DNA of 64,000 nucleotides from positions 186,001 through 250,000 of the forward strand of contig JANQNT010000023.1 of the NCBI GenBank assembly GCA_028279445.1. Direction: 5' to 3'. Below, piece by piece: positions 42,317 to 51,301 of this stretch. This stretch comes from Tepidamorphaceae bacterium. Lineage in GTDB: Bacteria; Pseudomonadota; Alphaproteobacteria; Rhizobiales; Tepidamorphaceae. Position 1 is the first letter of the stretch. Every line of letters starts with the position of its first letter. The position numbers were made by a program, and so were the translations under genes. The notes beneath the pieces were generated by a model. The model was not told the origin of the DNA and ran no database searches. It was given only the letters and a program-made list of their open reading frames with translations.

Positions 42317-43186
42317 ATGTTCCGCTCACTGATCGCCGGCGCGGCGCTGTCGCTGGCAACCGCCATGACCCCGTTCGCCGCACAGGCCGCCGACGTCACT
42401 CTCGCCGTCACCGACGTTGAGGGTCTTGAACAGTTGCAGCAGGAGTTCGGCGCCGTCGAGAAGGCGCTCGAAGCCGCCACCGGGCTCGATGTGGCACTGT
42501 TCCCCGTCAGTTCACGCACGGCGGCCGTGGAGGCGATGAACTCCGGCCAGGTCAACTTCGTGCTGACCGGACCGGCGGAGTACGTCGTGATGAAGGAGTT
42601 GACCGACGCGCAGATCGTCGTCGCCTGGCAGCGCCCCGATTACTTCGCCCAGATCGTCACGCTGGCCGACAGTCCGATCCAGTCCGCCGCCGACCTGAAG
42701 GGCAAGATCGTCTCCTTCGGTTCGGTCGGCTCGACCTCGCAGCAACTCGGGCCGGCACAGGCGCTGGCCGATCTCGGCCTGACGTACGGCGTCGACTACG
42801 ACGCGCAGATCATCAAGCGCAACGTCGCCATCGAGGCCCTGATCCGTGGCGACATCGCGGCGATCGGCATGAACTTCGGTCACCTGCGCCGGGCGCGCGA
42901 GGCCTATCCGGATGTCGCCTTCAAGGTGATCGCGCGCGGGCCGGACCTGCCCAACGACATCCTTGTCGCCGCGGCCAATGTCGACGAGGGCGTGCTCGAC
43001 AAGATGCGTGACGCGTTCGTCGAGGATGGCAAGGCCATCATGGCGGCGGTGCTGGAAGGCGAGGACAACCAGAAATACGCCGGCGGTTTCTTCCTGAGCA
43101 AGGTCGAGGACAGCGACTATGACTACGTCCGCTCGATGTACCGCACCATCGGCGTCGACCGCTTCGACAGCTTCGTCGGCAACTGA
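42317..43186 (+). CDS. phnD: phosphonate/phosphite-type ABC transporter binding protein
   Basis: AGGAGG lies ideally before ATG 42317. The 289-residue protein has a signal peptide (cleaved near AAQAAD) and a PhnD-like fold: LEQLQQEFGAVEKALEAATG, SGQVNFVLTGPAEYVV, VSFGSVGSTSQQLGP and RNVAIEALIRGDIAAIGMN. It binds phosphonate, phosphite or phosphate in the periplasm. It is followed by phnC and phnE. No C-P lyase or phosphite dehydrogenase gene is nearby, so the ligand cannot be fixed. Confidence 0.9.
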   Translation: MFRSLIAGAALSLATAMTPFAAQAADVTLAVTDVEGLEQLQQEFGAVEKALEAATGLDVALFPVSSRTAAVEAMNSGQVNFVLTGPAEYVVMKELTDAQIVVAWQRPDYFAQIVTLADSPIQSAADLKGKIVSFGSVGSTSQQLGPAQALADLGLTYGVDYDAQIIKRNVAIEALIRGDIAAIGMNFGHLRRAREAYPDVAFKVIARGPDLPNDILVAAANVDEGVLDKMRDAFVEDGKAIMAAVLEGEDNQKYAGGFFLSKVEDSDYDYVRSMYRTIGVDRFDSFVGN

Positions 43187-43239
43187 GCGACACCGGATCA
43201 CGCCGGGGCGAGAGCAATCGCCCCGGCCTCCGTTTCTCC

Positions 43240-44001
43240 ATGCTGTCGCCCCCCGATCCACTGATTGCCGTCAAGGGCCTCGCCAAGACCTATCCCGGCG
43301 GCCCACCGGTGCTGCGTGATGTGTCGCTCAGCATCCGGGATGGCGAAAGCGTGGCGCTGATCGGCGCCAACGGGTCGGGCAAGTCGACGCTGCTGAAGTG
43401 CCTCGTCGGCCTGCACGATATCTCCGGCGGCAGCGTTGCCGCACTCGGCGAGCGCTTCCAGACACGGCCCGGCGCGACGCAGCGGCGCGCCATCCGCCGG
43501 CAGACCGGGTTCGTGTTCCAGCATCATGGCCTGGTGCGGCGGTTGTCGGCGCTCTCCAACGTGGTGCACGGCTTCCTGGGGCAGCCGGGAAGCTGGCGGG
43601 CGTTCTGCCAGTCGCTGGCGCCGCAATCCTGGCGGGAGGCGGCGCAGGAGACGCTCGGGGCGGTCAATCTCGCGCACAAGGCCGAGGCGCGGGTCGACGC
43701 GCTGTCGGGCGGTCAGGCGCAGCGCGTCGCGATTGCCCGCGCGCTGGTGGGCAAACCGCGGTTGCTGATCGCAGATGAACCAACCGCCAGCCTCGATCCG
43801 GCTGCCGGGCATGACGTCATGGGCCTGTTCTGCGAGCTGGCCCGCAACGAGAACATCACGCTGATCTTCACCTCGCACGACATGGATCACGCGCAACGCT
43901 ACGGCGAACGCATCGTGGCGCTGAAGGACGGCGGCATCCACTTTGACAAGCCAAGCGGCGAGGTGCGCGACGGCGACCTGGCAGGCGTCTTCGATGGCTG
44001 A
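43240..44001 (+). CDS. phnC: phosphonate-type ABC transporter ATPase
   Basis: The 253-residue ABC ATPase has Walker A GANGSGKSTLL near residue 40, signature LSGGQAQRVAIARAL, Walker B LLIADEPTASLDP and the switch His in TSHDMDHA. The RRLSALSNVVHGFLG segment is PhnC-like. It powers the phnDCE importer. It overlaps phnE by 8 bp. Confidence 0.92.
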   Translation: MLSPPDPLIAVKGLAKTYPGGPPVLRDVSLSIRDGESVALIGANGSGKSTLLKCLVGLHDISGGSVAALGERFQTRPGATQRRAIRRQTGFVFQHHGLVRRLSALSNVVHGFLGQPGSWRAFCQSLAPQSWREAAQETLGAVNLAHKAEARVDALSGGQAQRVAIARALVGKPRLLIADEPTASLDPAAGHDVMGLFCELARNENITLIFTSHDMDHAQRYGERIVALKDGGIHFDKPSGEVRDGDLAGVFDG

Positions 44002-44806
44002 CACCACCGCTCCCCGCCCGGCGCGTCCGGTATCGCGATTTGAATCCGTGTCGGCGATGCGCTTCGCGCTGCTGGTGGGCGTCGGCGCCTTCGTCATCGC
44101 GGCGATCACCGATGTCAGCCCCTCGCCGCAGCGCGTGGCCGAAGGGATGCCGCGAATACTCAGCCTGCTCGACCGCATGCTGCCGCCGGAGACCGACCCC
44201 GCCTTCCTGCAGCGCATGGGCTGGCGGCTGGTGGAAACCATGCAGATCGCGGTTGCCGGGACGGCGATCGGGGTGCTGCTCAGTTTGCCGATCGCATGGA
44301 TCTCGGCACGCGGCGTGACGCCCGCGCCGGCGCTTTCCTATGTGGCAAAGGGGCTGGTGTCGCTGTTCCGCACCGTTCCCGATCTCGTCTGGGCGCTGAT
44401 CTTCGTGGTCTCGGTGGGACTGGGCGCGGTGGCCGGCACGATGACCATCATCGTCGACACGATCGGCTTTTGCGGTCGCTTCTTCGCCGAGGCGATGGAA
44501 GATGCCGACACCCAGCCGCAGGAAGCGCTCGCCGCGACCGGCGCCTCGCGCTTCAACATCCTGTGCGCGGCGGTGATCCCTGACGCCATGCCCTCGCTGA
44601 TCAACACCACGCTGTTCGCGCTGGAAATGGCGGTGCGGTCCTCCGTCGTGCTGGGTCTGGTCGGCGCCGGCGGCATCGGGCAGGAACTGAAATCCGCCTT
44701 CGACCTGTTCCAGTACCAGAAGGCCTCGGCGATCATCCTGGCCGTCTTCGTCATCGTGCTGGCCATGGAATGGCTCACCGACCGGCTGCGCAAGCAGGTG
44801 TCCTGA
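43994..44806 (+). CDS. phnE: phosphonate-type ABC transporter permease
   Basis: The start MADTTAPRPARP at 43994, inside the end of phnC, gives 270 residues. About six helices and the PhnE EAA-type loop (AMEDADTQPQEALAATGASRFNIL) are visible. It completes a binding protein-ATPase-permease importer with a single permease gene. It converges with the nuclease gene, 16 bp away. Confidence 0.91.
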   Translation: MADTTAPRPARPVSRFESVSAMRFALLVGVGAFVIAAITDVSPSPQRVAEGMPRILSLLDRMLPPETDPAFLQRMGWRLVETMQIAVAGTAIGVLLSLPIAWISARGVTPAPALSYVAKGLVSLFRTVPDLVWALIFVVSVGLGAVAGTMTIIVDTIGFCGRFFAEAMEDADTQPQEALAATGASRFNILCAAVIPDAMPSLINTTLFALEMAVRSSVVLGLVGAGGIGQELKSAFDLFQYQKASAIILAVFVIVLAMEWLTDRLRKQVS

Positions 44807-44822
44807 CCGTTCGCCGCGCCTT

Positions 44823-45359
44823 TCACCAAGGCCACAGCCACTGCCCGATCCAGCCGAACACGCCACGCCCGGCGCGATGCTCGGCCGGCCGGTCGAAGCG
44901 GCTCTTCCAGATACCCTTCTTCTGGCGGGCGGCACGCGCCTCCTCCAGTTCGTAGTCGCCGAAGGCAACCGCCCAGCCTTGCGCCACCAGCGTCTCGTTG
45001 AGCGCCACACCGCCCGCACGGCAGCGGGCAAGCGCGCGGCCGAAGCGGTCATGTCCCTCAACCTCGCAGGCGACGTCCCTGCCCCCGGTCATCCCGCGCA
45101 ACGCGTCGCGTGCGGCACGACCGCAGTTCCAGGCTTCGCCGTTGAGCTGACAGGTCTGGTCGAGTTCCGGGGCGTCGATGCCCACCAGACGCACTTCGTG
45201 GCCGGCGACGCGCAGCGAATCCCCGTCGATAACCCGCGCCGTGCCGGCGATATCCGATGGCACGTCGCGCGGCACGAGCTGCACGACGACGACCAGAACG
45301 GCAATCACCGCCAGTCCGGTCAGGATGTTGCTGATCCGCGCGATAAATCGCGCCTTCAT
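44823..45359 (-). CDS. membrane-anchored thermonuclease-like (SNase) protein
   Basis: The 178-residue protein has an N-terminal membrane helix (about 12-30) and a staphylococcal-nuclease fold: ARVIDGDSLRVAGHEVRLVGIDAPELDQTC, then DRFGRALARCRAGG and LVAQGWAVAFGDY. The acidic and Arg positions of the nuclease active site (D in DGDSL, R in VRLVGIDAPE, R in DRFGR) are present. It probably degrades nucleic acid in the periplasm. It is divergent from the histidine kinase gene. Confidence 0.87.
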   Translation of the reverse strand: MKARFIARISNILTGLAVIAVLVVVVQLVPRDVPSDIAGTARVIDGDSLRVAGHEVRLVGIDAPELDQTCQLNGEAWNCGRAARDALRGMTGGRDVACEVEGHDRFGRALARCRAGGVALNETLVAQGWAVAFGDYELEEARAARQKKGIWKSRFDRPAEHRAGRGVFGWIGQWLWPW

Positions 45360-45460
45360 GGCGGTTCTCCCGGCCTGCTGATGCAGGATGTTGTTAACCG
45401 ATCGTCAGCCATTATGGCGAGGTCGCGCCCTCATCCCCCCACGGATGGGGCGCGAATGTC

Positions 45461-47014
45461 ATGTCGCAGTCAGTCCCGGTTCAGTTGATGCGTGCCGCTG
45501 CTCAGCCCAGGTTGCCAGAATTCGCGCTCGGCGAAATGAGCCGCCGGAACACGCGCGTGATGAACAACTTCCGCACGCAGCTCGCCTCCAAGACCGGCAT
45601 CCTGCCTGCTTTCGACCGGGAACTGCTGTCCTCCTACGTCAAGAACCAGCTCTCTGTCGCGCCACTGGCAATGCTGCTGGCCATGGTGCTTGCGGCCGGA
45701 GCGACGACATTCTCCACCGCCGAGGACACCGGCTACTGGCTGTTCGCCACCATGATGGCGACGGCCATCTCGATCGTCATGCTGCGGCGTTTCGAGCGCG
45801 GTGATCCCGAGGACGAAAAACTGCCGGTGTGGCGACGGCAGTTCGTCGTGGTGGAGTTCTTCACCAGCGTGTTCTGGGCGTCGATCGTGTTCCTGCCGGT
45901 GATGGAATCGTCGCCGGTCGCGACGGTGTTTCCGCTGGCCGTCGGCCTGGTGCTGCTGGCCATGCGCACGGTGGTCGCCGGCCATTTGCCCGCCGCCATG
46001 ATCGCCGGAACGCTGCCGATTACCCTGGCGGTGCTGATGCGCTACTGGCAGATCGGCGGACCGACCGCGCCGGTGATGGGCGGTATCGCCATCGGCGCGC
46101 AAATCCTGTTTTCGATGATGGCCCATCAGTTGTACCGCGCCGTCATCCAGATGCACGGTTTCCGCGCCGAGAAGGACGCGATCTTCGGCGAACTGGAACA
46201 GGCCAAGGCGATTTCCGACGAAGCGCGCCGGCGCGCCGAACAGAACGACCGCGCCAAATCGCGCTTTCTGGCCACCATGAGCCACGAGCTGCGCACCCCG
46301 CTCAACGCGATCCTCGGCTTCTCCGAGGTGCTCAAGGACGAGGTGATGGGCAAGCACGAGGTGCCGGTCTACAAGGAATACGCCAATGACATCCACAAGT
46401 CCGGATCGCACCTGCTCAACCTGATCAACGAAATCCTCGACCTGTCGCGCATCGAGGCCGGCCGTCACGAATTGCAGGAGGAGGCCATCCTGCTGCCGGC
46501 GCTGGTGGAGGATTGCGTGCACCTGCTGAAGCTGCGCGCCAAAGAAAAGGGCATGACGATCGCCGAGCACTACGAGCCGACGCTGCACCGGCTGCGCGCG
46601 GACGAGCGCTCAGTGCGGCAGATCACGCTGAACCTGATCAACAACGCCATCAAGTTCACCCCGACGGGCGGGACCATCGATGTGTCGGTCGGCTGGACGG
46701 CGGGCGGCGGCCAGTACATCTGCGTGCGCGACGATGGTCCGGGTATCCCGGAAGAGGAAATCCCGACCATCCTGCAGGCGTTCGGACGCGGCAGCGCGGC
46801 TCACCAGGCGGCGGAAGAAGGCTCCGGCCTTGGCCTGCCCATCGTCGTCGGGCTGGTCGAGCGCCACGGCGGCAAGTTCTCCATCAAGAGCCGGCTGCGC
46901 GAAGGCACCACGGTCATCGCGACCTTTCCGCCGGAGCGGGTGATGCAGCCGATGCCGGCGATCAACGGGCGCGGCGGGACGGCCGAACCCAACGAACTGC
47001 GCAAGACCGCCTGA
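45461..47014 (+). CDS. membrane sensor histidine kinase (PdhS/DivJ/PleC-like)
   Basis: The 517-residue protein has about six membrane helices (residues 65-225), a coiled-coil linker (EKDAIFGELEQAKAISDEARRR), a HisKA domain with phospho-acceptor H275 in MSHELRTPLNAILGFSE, and an HATPase domain with NLINNAIKFTPTGG, DDGPGIPEEE and GSGLGLPIVVGLVERHGG. The HisKA sequence is close to alphaproteobacterial DivJ/PleC/PdhS cell-cycle kinases. No response regulator is adjacent. Internal ATGs at residues 26 and 34 are possible starts. Confidence 0.88.
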   Translation: MSQSVPVQLMRAAAQPRLPEFALGEMSRRNTRVMNNFRTQLASKTGILPAFDRELLSSYVKNQLSVAPLAMLLAMVLAAGATTFSTAEDTGYWLFATMMATAISIVMLRRFERGDPEDEKLPVWRRQFVVVEFFTSVFWASIVFLPVMESSPVATVFPLAVGLVLLAMRTVVAGHLPAAMIAGTLPITLAVLMRYWQIGGPTAPVMGGIAIGAQILFSMMAHQLYRAVIQMHGFRAEKDAIFGELEQAKAISDEARRRAEQNDRAKSRFLATMSHELRTPLNAILGFSEVLKDEVMGKHEVPVYKEYANDIHKSGSHLLNLINEILDLSRIEAGRHELQEEAILLPALVEDCVHLLKLRAKEKGMTIAEHYEPTLHRLRADERSVRQITLNLINNAIKFTPTGGTIDVSVGWTAGGGQYICVRDDGPGIPEEEIPTILQAFGRGSAAHQAAEEGSGLGLPIVVGLVERHGGKFSIKSRLREGTTVIATFPPERVMQPMPAINGRGGTAEPNELRKTA

Positions 47015-47035
47015 GGATTATCGCGGACGGTCGCT

Positions 47036-48055
47036 TCAGGTCTCCTGTGGCCCGCTAACGCCGGCCGTGTCGAAGGTCGCCATGCCGGCATGGGTCGCCA
47101 CCGCAGCCTTGACGACGCCGGCGGCGAGCGCCGCACCCGATCCCTCGCCAAGGCGCATCCGCATATCCAGCAGCGGTTCCATCCCCATCGCCTCGGCCAG
47201 CCGCGCGTGGCCGGGTTCGCTCGACAGGTGTCCGAGCAGGCAATGGTCGACCGCACGCGGCTCCATGCGGTGCAGCACGCCGGCGGCCGCGGTTACCGGG
47301 AAGCCGTCGAGAATCACCGGCACGCGCTGGAAGCGCGCCGCCAGGATCGAGCCCACACAACCGGCGAATTCCCGCCCGCCAAGCCGCCGCAACGCTTCCA
47401 GCGGATCGTCGAGGTGCCCCGCATGGGTCTTCAGCGCGGCCTCGACCGCCGCGCGCTTGCGTTGCAACCCGTCACCGTCCACGCCGGTGCCCGGGCCGAT
47501 CCAGTCGGCGGCCTCGCCGCCGAACAGGCCAGCCGAGAGGGCCGCCGCGACGGTGGTGTTGGCGATGCCCATCTCGCCGAGGCACAGCAGATCGGTGCCG
47601 CCGGCAACCGCTTCCATGCCGTAGGCGATGGTGGCAGCGCAGTCCTTCTCCTCCAGCGCGGCCTCCGCCGCGATATCGCCGGTCGGCATGTCGAGCGCCA
47701 GATCGAACACCTTCAGGCCGATATCCTGGGCGGCGCAGATCTGGTTGATCGCAGCACCACCGGCCGCAAACGTCTCCACCATCTGCCGGTTCACCGAGGC
47801 CGGATAGGCCGACACGCCGCGTTCCGCGACGCCGTGGCTGCCGGCGAAGATGGCGACCAGCGGACGGGTCACCTGCGGCGGCGCCTTGCCCTGCCAGCGC
47901 GCCATCCAGGCAGCGATCTCCTCAAGGCGCCCCAGCGCTCCGGGCGGCTTGACCAGCACCGCCTCGCGGGCGCGCGTCGCCGCCTCGGCTTCGCCGTCGG
48001 GGCCGGGAAGCTGCGCAATGAGTGCGCGGATATCGTCGAACGGCTGGCCAGGCAT
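47036..48055 (-). CDS. cobT: nicotinate-nucleotide-dimethylbenzimidazole phosphoribosyltransferase
   Basis: The 339-residue enzyme (start MPGQPFDDIRAL at 48055; longer starts look non-coding) makes alpha-ribazole phosphate for the lower ligand of B12. Family elements: PPGALGRLEEIAAWMARWQG, FAGSHGVAERGVSAYPASVN, GEMGIANTTVAAALSAGL, and the catalytic Glu region RMRLGEGSGAALA near the end. Its partner cobS lies in the opposite direction 1.4 kb away, separated by an AT-rich lipoprotein gene. Confidence 0.93.
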   Translation of the reverse strand: MPGQPFDDIRALIAQLPGPDGEAEAATRAREAVLVKPPGALGRLEEIAAWMARWQGKAPPQVTRPLVAIFAGSHGVAERGVSAYPASVNRQMVETFAAGGAAINQICAAQDIGLKVFDLALDMPTGDIAAEAALEEKDCAATIAYGMEAVAGGTDLLCLGEMGIANTTVAAALSAGLFGGEAADWIGPGTGVDGDGLQRKRAAVEAALKTHAGHLDDPLEALRRLGGREFAGCVGSILAARFQRVPVILDGFPVTAAAGVLHRMEPRAVDHCLLGHLSSEPGHARLAEAMGMEPLLDMRMRLGEGSGAALAAGVVKAAVATHAGMATFDTAGVSGPQET

Positions 48056-48185
48056 ATGCGTCTCGGGGGAACTCGACTGTGATGACGGCGGGGAACTTCC
48101 GAACACCATTGTCATGACGGCCATGGGTCGCCGTCGACAAGGTTCAGCACCCTAGGCGCAACTGGCTACCTCGTCACGGTGTTGT

Positions 48186-49169
48186 TCACCCGTCAACGCA
48201 CTTCAGTACGTCCTTGACCGCGCTATCGGTCGGAGCCGGGTTGCCGGGGCTGGCGCCAGCGTCCGTCAGCTCCTTGCGCCTTTGCAGATAGACCAGCCTC
48301 TCCTGATAATTGCCGAATGCCAGGCCAATCGCGTTGCCCGGAACAGCAAGGACCCTCTCGATCGCATCCAATGGAAACTGCGATAAACCCAGAAGTTCAC
48401 TGTCCTTGCTTACCGTTACACCTGTGAGAACTCCATTTGTGAAATCAAGCTTCGTTATTCTTGTGTTGAAAAATGCTTTCCTGACTCGAATGTAACCCGT
48501 GTCTCTTACACTGATCACATCCGTCCCCGTGAAACTATGTACGATATCTCTGGATTTTCCCCCAACAATGCTTGCATTAAAGTTGCTTTTTGTGCCAAAG
48601 CAAATCGCATCCTTCGGACATAGAATGTATTCTTCACCCAATTCGACCGCATCAACTACATCAATCTGATACCCACATGAACTGATACGTCTATTGAAAT
48701 TCCGTATTTCAGTTCTGTCATATGGATCCATCCAAGGCGATTGAATCACTCCGGTACATTTTCCTTGTCGAAAACCAAATAAATTTACATCTCCTTTTTC
48801 ATCTCGCAATCCTGCCGCCACCAATTCTATCACATTGAGCGCGATATCAGCAGTTCTATCCTGAGATCCAAAATGAACCTTCTTTAAAAGTCCACTCTCC
48901 GATCGCGAAATACAAAGCGATTCATCCGCGAACCAATTTTCCTTATAAGACAGATACCTTGGCCTCGATCTATCTGGAACTTCGACGGTTTTAACGGATG
49001 AAGATGTCAAATTATCGAAATTTACATGATACCTTACAAGTGTTTTTGGCAAGAAATACGGAACGCCCTCCGATGTATCCAAATTAGAATACAATGCGGA
49101 ACAGGATGACATAAATAACACTGAAACTAATGAAACAAACGATGTTACATAAATTTTCCCCCTCAACAT
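48186..49169 (-). CDS. AT-rich lipoprotein gene, unknown function, probably acquired
   Basis: The start MLRGKIYVTSF at 49169 follows GGGAGAAAG and gives 327 residues. A signal peptide with lipobox (VLFMSSC, Cys about 23) precedes a beta-rich domain containing several Cys (LCISRSES, GKCTGVIQ, ISSCGYQI, ILCPKDAICFG, KCVDG). Codon use is strongly AT-biased, with runs of AAA, TTT, AGA and ATA unlike every neighbour, while the last ~50 codons are closer to the genome average. I recognise no family. It sits between the divergent cobT and cobS genes. Confidence 0.75.
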   Translation of the reverse strand: MLRGKIYVTSFVSLVSVLFMSSCSALYSNLDTSEGVPYFLPKTLVRYHVNFDNLTSSSVKTVEVPDRSRPRYLSYKENWFADESLCISRSESGLLKKVHFGSQDRTADIALNVIELVAAGLRDEKGDVNLFGFRQGKCTGVIQSPWMDPYDRTEIRNFNRRISSCGYQIDVVDAVELGEEYILCPKDAICFGTKSNFNASIVGGKSRDIVHSFTGTDVISVRDTGYIRVRKAFFNTRITKLDFTNGVLTGVTVSKDSELLGLSQFPLDAIERVLAVPGNAIGLAFGNYQERLVYLQRRKELTDAGASPGNPAPTDSAVKDVLKCVDG

Positions 49170-49460
49170 TACTTTCTCCCTCTGCATTTTATATAAATTG
49201 TATTTTTAATTAGAATATATTCTGACAAACACACAAAATTTGTCAACCAAATCTAGTTGACCAAATCGGTTTGCATACAACATGGCTCGTTTTGTAAACA
49301 ACTCCCGGATTACATGCGATGAATCAAGAACGATGACATTCATTGAACGGCTGGCTGGATTGGAGCATCAACAGGTCCGGGGATCGCACGCGGCGCAGGA
49401 GAGGGGCTTGCGCCGTCACGCGGCTGGCGTATATCGCGGCTGATATCAATGCAAAGGCGT
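49170..49460. promoter_or_regulatory. AT-rich gap with two palindromes upstream of the lipoprotein gene
   Basis: AGAATATATTCT (49212-49223) is a perfect 12-bp palindrome. GTCAAC...GTTGAC (49242-49261, 8-nt centre) is an inverted repeat within TTTGTCAACC...GTTGACCAAA. Both lie upstream of the acquired lipoprotein gene and the divergent cobS, and are candidate operators. Base composition returns to GC-rich near 49330. No B12 riboswitch box is recognised. Confidence 0.45.
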
Positions 49461-50291
49461 ATGAGCCAGCCCTTGTCCGACCACGATGCGATCAACACGG
49501 TCTCTGCCTGGAAGCGCCGCCGCGCGGAACTTGCCGCCGCGCTGACCTTCTACACGCGATTGCCGCCGATCGGCCTGGGCAAGGCCGGCCACGGCTCGCC
49601 GGACTTCGACCGCATCTCCTGGGTGGTTCCGGTGATCGGCGCGATCGTCGGCGCCATCGGCGGCCTCGTGCTGTGGCTTGCCGTCCAGCTCGGTCTGAAC
49701 CCGCTGCCGGCCGCGCTGCTGGCGGTCGCCGCAATGGTCATGGCCACCGGCGCCTTCCACGAGGACGGGCTGGCCGACACCGCCGACAGCCTTGGCGGAT
49801 ACACGCGCGAAAAGCGCCTCGAGATCATGCGCGACAGCCGCATCGGCACCTTCGGCGCCTGCGCGTTGATCCTGGCGATCGGTCTCCGGGCGGCGTTGAT
49901 CGCCGCTCTGATACGCGAAACCGGGATGGCCGGGGCGGCCCTGATCCTGATCGCGGCGGAAGCGGTCTCGCGGGCGGGTGCGCTGTTGCTGGCCGCCATG
50001 CTGCCACCGGCACGCAGCGATGGCGCGGGCTCCGCCTTCGCAGCCCGCCAGGGCGCGCCCGCCACGCTCAATCAGGCGCTGTTGATCGCGGCATTGATCG
50101 CCTTCCTCACGGCGGCGAGCGCAGCAGGCGTGATGCCGACGGTCCTCGCGCTGATCGCCAGCGGACTGGCGGTCGTCGCCATGGCCGCCTTCGCCCGGCG
50201 CAACTTCGGCGGACAGACGGGTGATGTCGCCGGCGCCACGCAACAAATCGCGATGCTGAGTTTCCTTGTCGCCGTCGCGATGCTGCACTAG
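49461..50291 (+). CDS. cobS: adenosylcobinamide-GDP ribazoletransferase
   Basis: This 276-residue inner-membrane enzyme joins adenosylcobinamide-GDP and alpha-ribazole to make B12 (phosphate). It shows TFYTRLPPIG near the start, the metal-binding motif AFHEDGLADTADSLGG near 95, REKRLEIMRDSRIGTFG and several hydrophobic helices. ATG 49461 has AAAGG close upstream; ATG 49449 is the alternative. It is followed by DUF1289 and an aspartic protease gene in the same direction. Confidence 0.93.
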   Translation: MSQPLSDHDAINTVSAWKRRRAELAAALTFYTRLPPIGLGKAGHGSPDFDRISWVVPVIGAIVGAIGGLVLWLAVQLGLNPLPAALLAVAAMVMATGAFHEDGLADTADSLGGYTREKRLEIMRDSRIGTFGACALILAIGLRAALIAALIRETGMAGAALILIAAEAVSRAGALLLAAMLPPARSDGAGSAFAARQGAPATLNQALLIAALIAFLTAASAAGVMPTVLALIASGLAVVAMAAFARRNFGGQTGDVAGATQQIAMLSFLVAVAMLH

Positions 50292-50347
50292 GTGCGTTGC
50301 GGTCATGTTCGATTGACGCAGAACCCAACTCGCCCGGAGCAACCGCC

Positions 50348-50578
50348 ATGAGCGCCGATATCGGCCGCGCCTTCCCTGATCCCGCACGGGCGGAGGTCAT
50401 CGAGTCGCCGTGCATCGGCGTGTGCGCCATGGACTGGGACCACGACATCTGCACCGGATGCGGGCGCACGCTGGAGGAGATCGGCGACTGGGCGGTGATG
50501 TCGGCCGACGAGCGCCGCGAGATCATGGCCGAACTTCCCGAGCGCCTGAGCGAGCGCCCCGGCGGGCGCAACGCTTGA
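50348..50578 (+). CDS. DUF1289 small cysteine-rich protein
   Basis: The 76-residue protein has the DUF1289 signature: SPCIGVCAMDWDHDICTGCGRTLEEI, with four Cys that could bind zinc or iron, then GDWAVMSADERREIMAELPERL. GGAGCAACCGCC precedes ATG 50348. Family members are common in proteobacteria and have no firm function. It lies 56 bp after cobS. Confidence 0.87.
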   Translation: MSADIGRAFPDPARAEVIESPCIGVCAMDWDHDICTGCGRTLEEIGDWAVMSADERREIMAELPERLSERPGGRNA

Positions 50579-50600
50579 GCGATACACCGGACCCCGACCC

Positions 50601-51284
50601 ATGCGACCCAGCCTGATCATCGGCCTGACGGTCCTCGTCGTTGGCGCGCTGGTGCTGATCTGGCAGCACGATTCCGGCCTCGTCGGCGGCATCGACAACG
50701 ACCGCTTCGCCTCACTCGTGGCCATGGTGGCACTGCTCATCCTGCTCGGCGGCGCGGCGTTCAGCGGACGGCTGCGCGAGGACATGCGCAACATCCTGAT
50801 CTGGCTCGTCTTCGCCGGTGTTCTGGTCGCCGGCTATGCCTATCGCGACGTTCTGTTGCCGGTCGCCTCGCGGGTGACGGGCGAACTCGTGCCGGCACAG
50901 CCGATGGTGACGCAGGACGGCATCGCGCTCAGACGCGATGCATCGGGCCATTTCCGCGCCCGCGCCCGGGTCAACGGCGAGGGCCTCGACATGCTGATCG
51001 ATACCGGCGCCAGCCGCGTCTCGTTGAGCTTCGATGATGCCCGCGCGGTCGGCATCGACATCGACACGCTCGACTTCGTCGCGCCGGTCTCGACGGCCAA
51101 TGGCGAGGTCTTCATGGCCGCGACCCGGTTGCGACTGGTGGAGATCGGCCCCATCGCCGTCAATGACGTTCGCGCCTTCGTCGCGCCGCGCGGTGCGCTG
51201 TCGACCAGCGTGATCGGCGAGAGCTTCCTGTCGCGGCTGCCCGGCTACACCGTGCGTGGCGACACCTTGACGCTAAACCCGTAA
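50601..51284 (+). CDS. TIGR02281-type membrane aspartic protease
   Basis: The 227-residue protein has three N-terminal membrane helices (about 5-20, 38-55, 66-82) and a retropepsin-like domain with catalytic D134 in LIDTGASRVSLS, followed by FVAPVSTANGEV and SVIGESFLSRLPGY. It probably works as a dimer in the periplasm. A close relative is encoded at 52306. Its stop is 17 bp from the convergent DUF5765 gene. Confidence 0.86.
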   Translation: MRPSLIIGLTVLVVGALVLIWQHDSGLVGGIDNDRFASLVAMVALLILLGGAAFSGRLREDMRNILIWLVFAGVLVAGYAYRDVLLPVASRVTGELVPAQPMVTQDGIALRRDASGHFRARARVNGEGLDMLIDTGASRVSLSFDDARAVGIDIDTLDFVAPVSTANGEVFMAATRLRLVEIGPIAVNDVRAFVAPRGALSTSVIGESFLSRLPGYTVRGDTLTLNP

Positions 51285-51301
51285 CAACGCCTGAAACGGC
51301 G

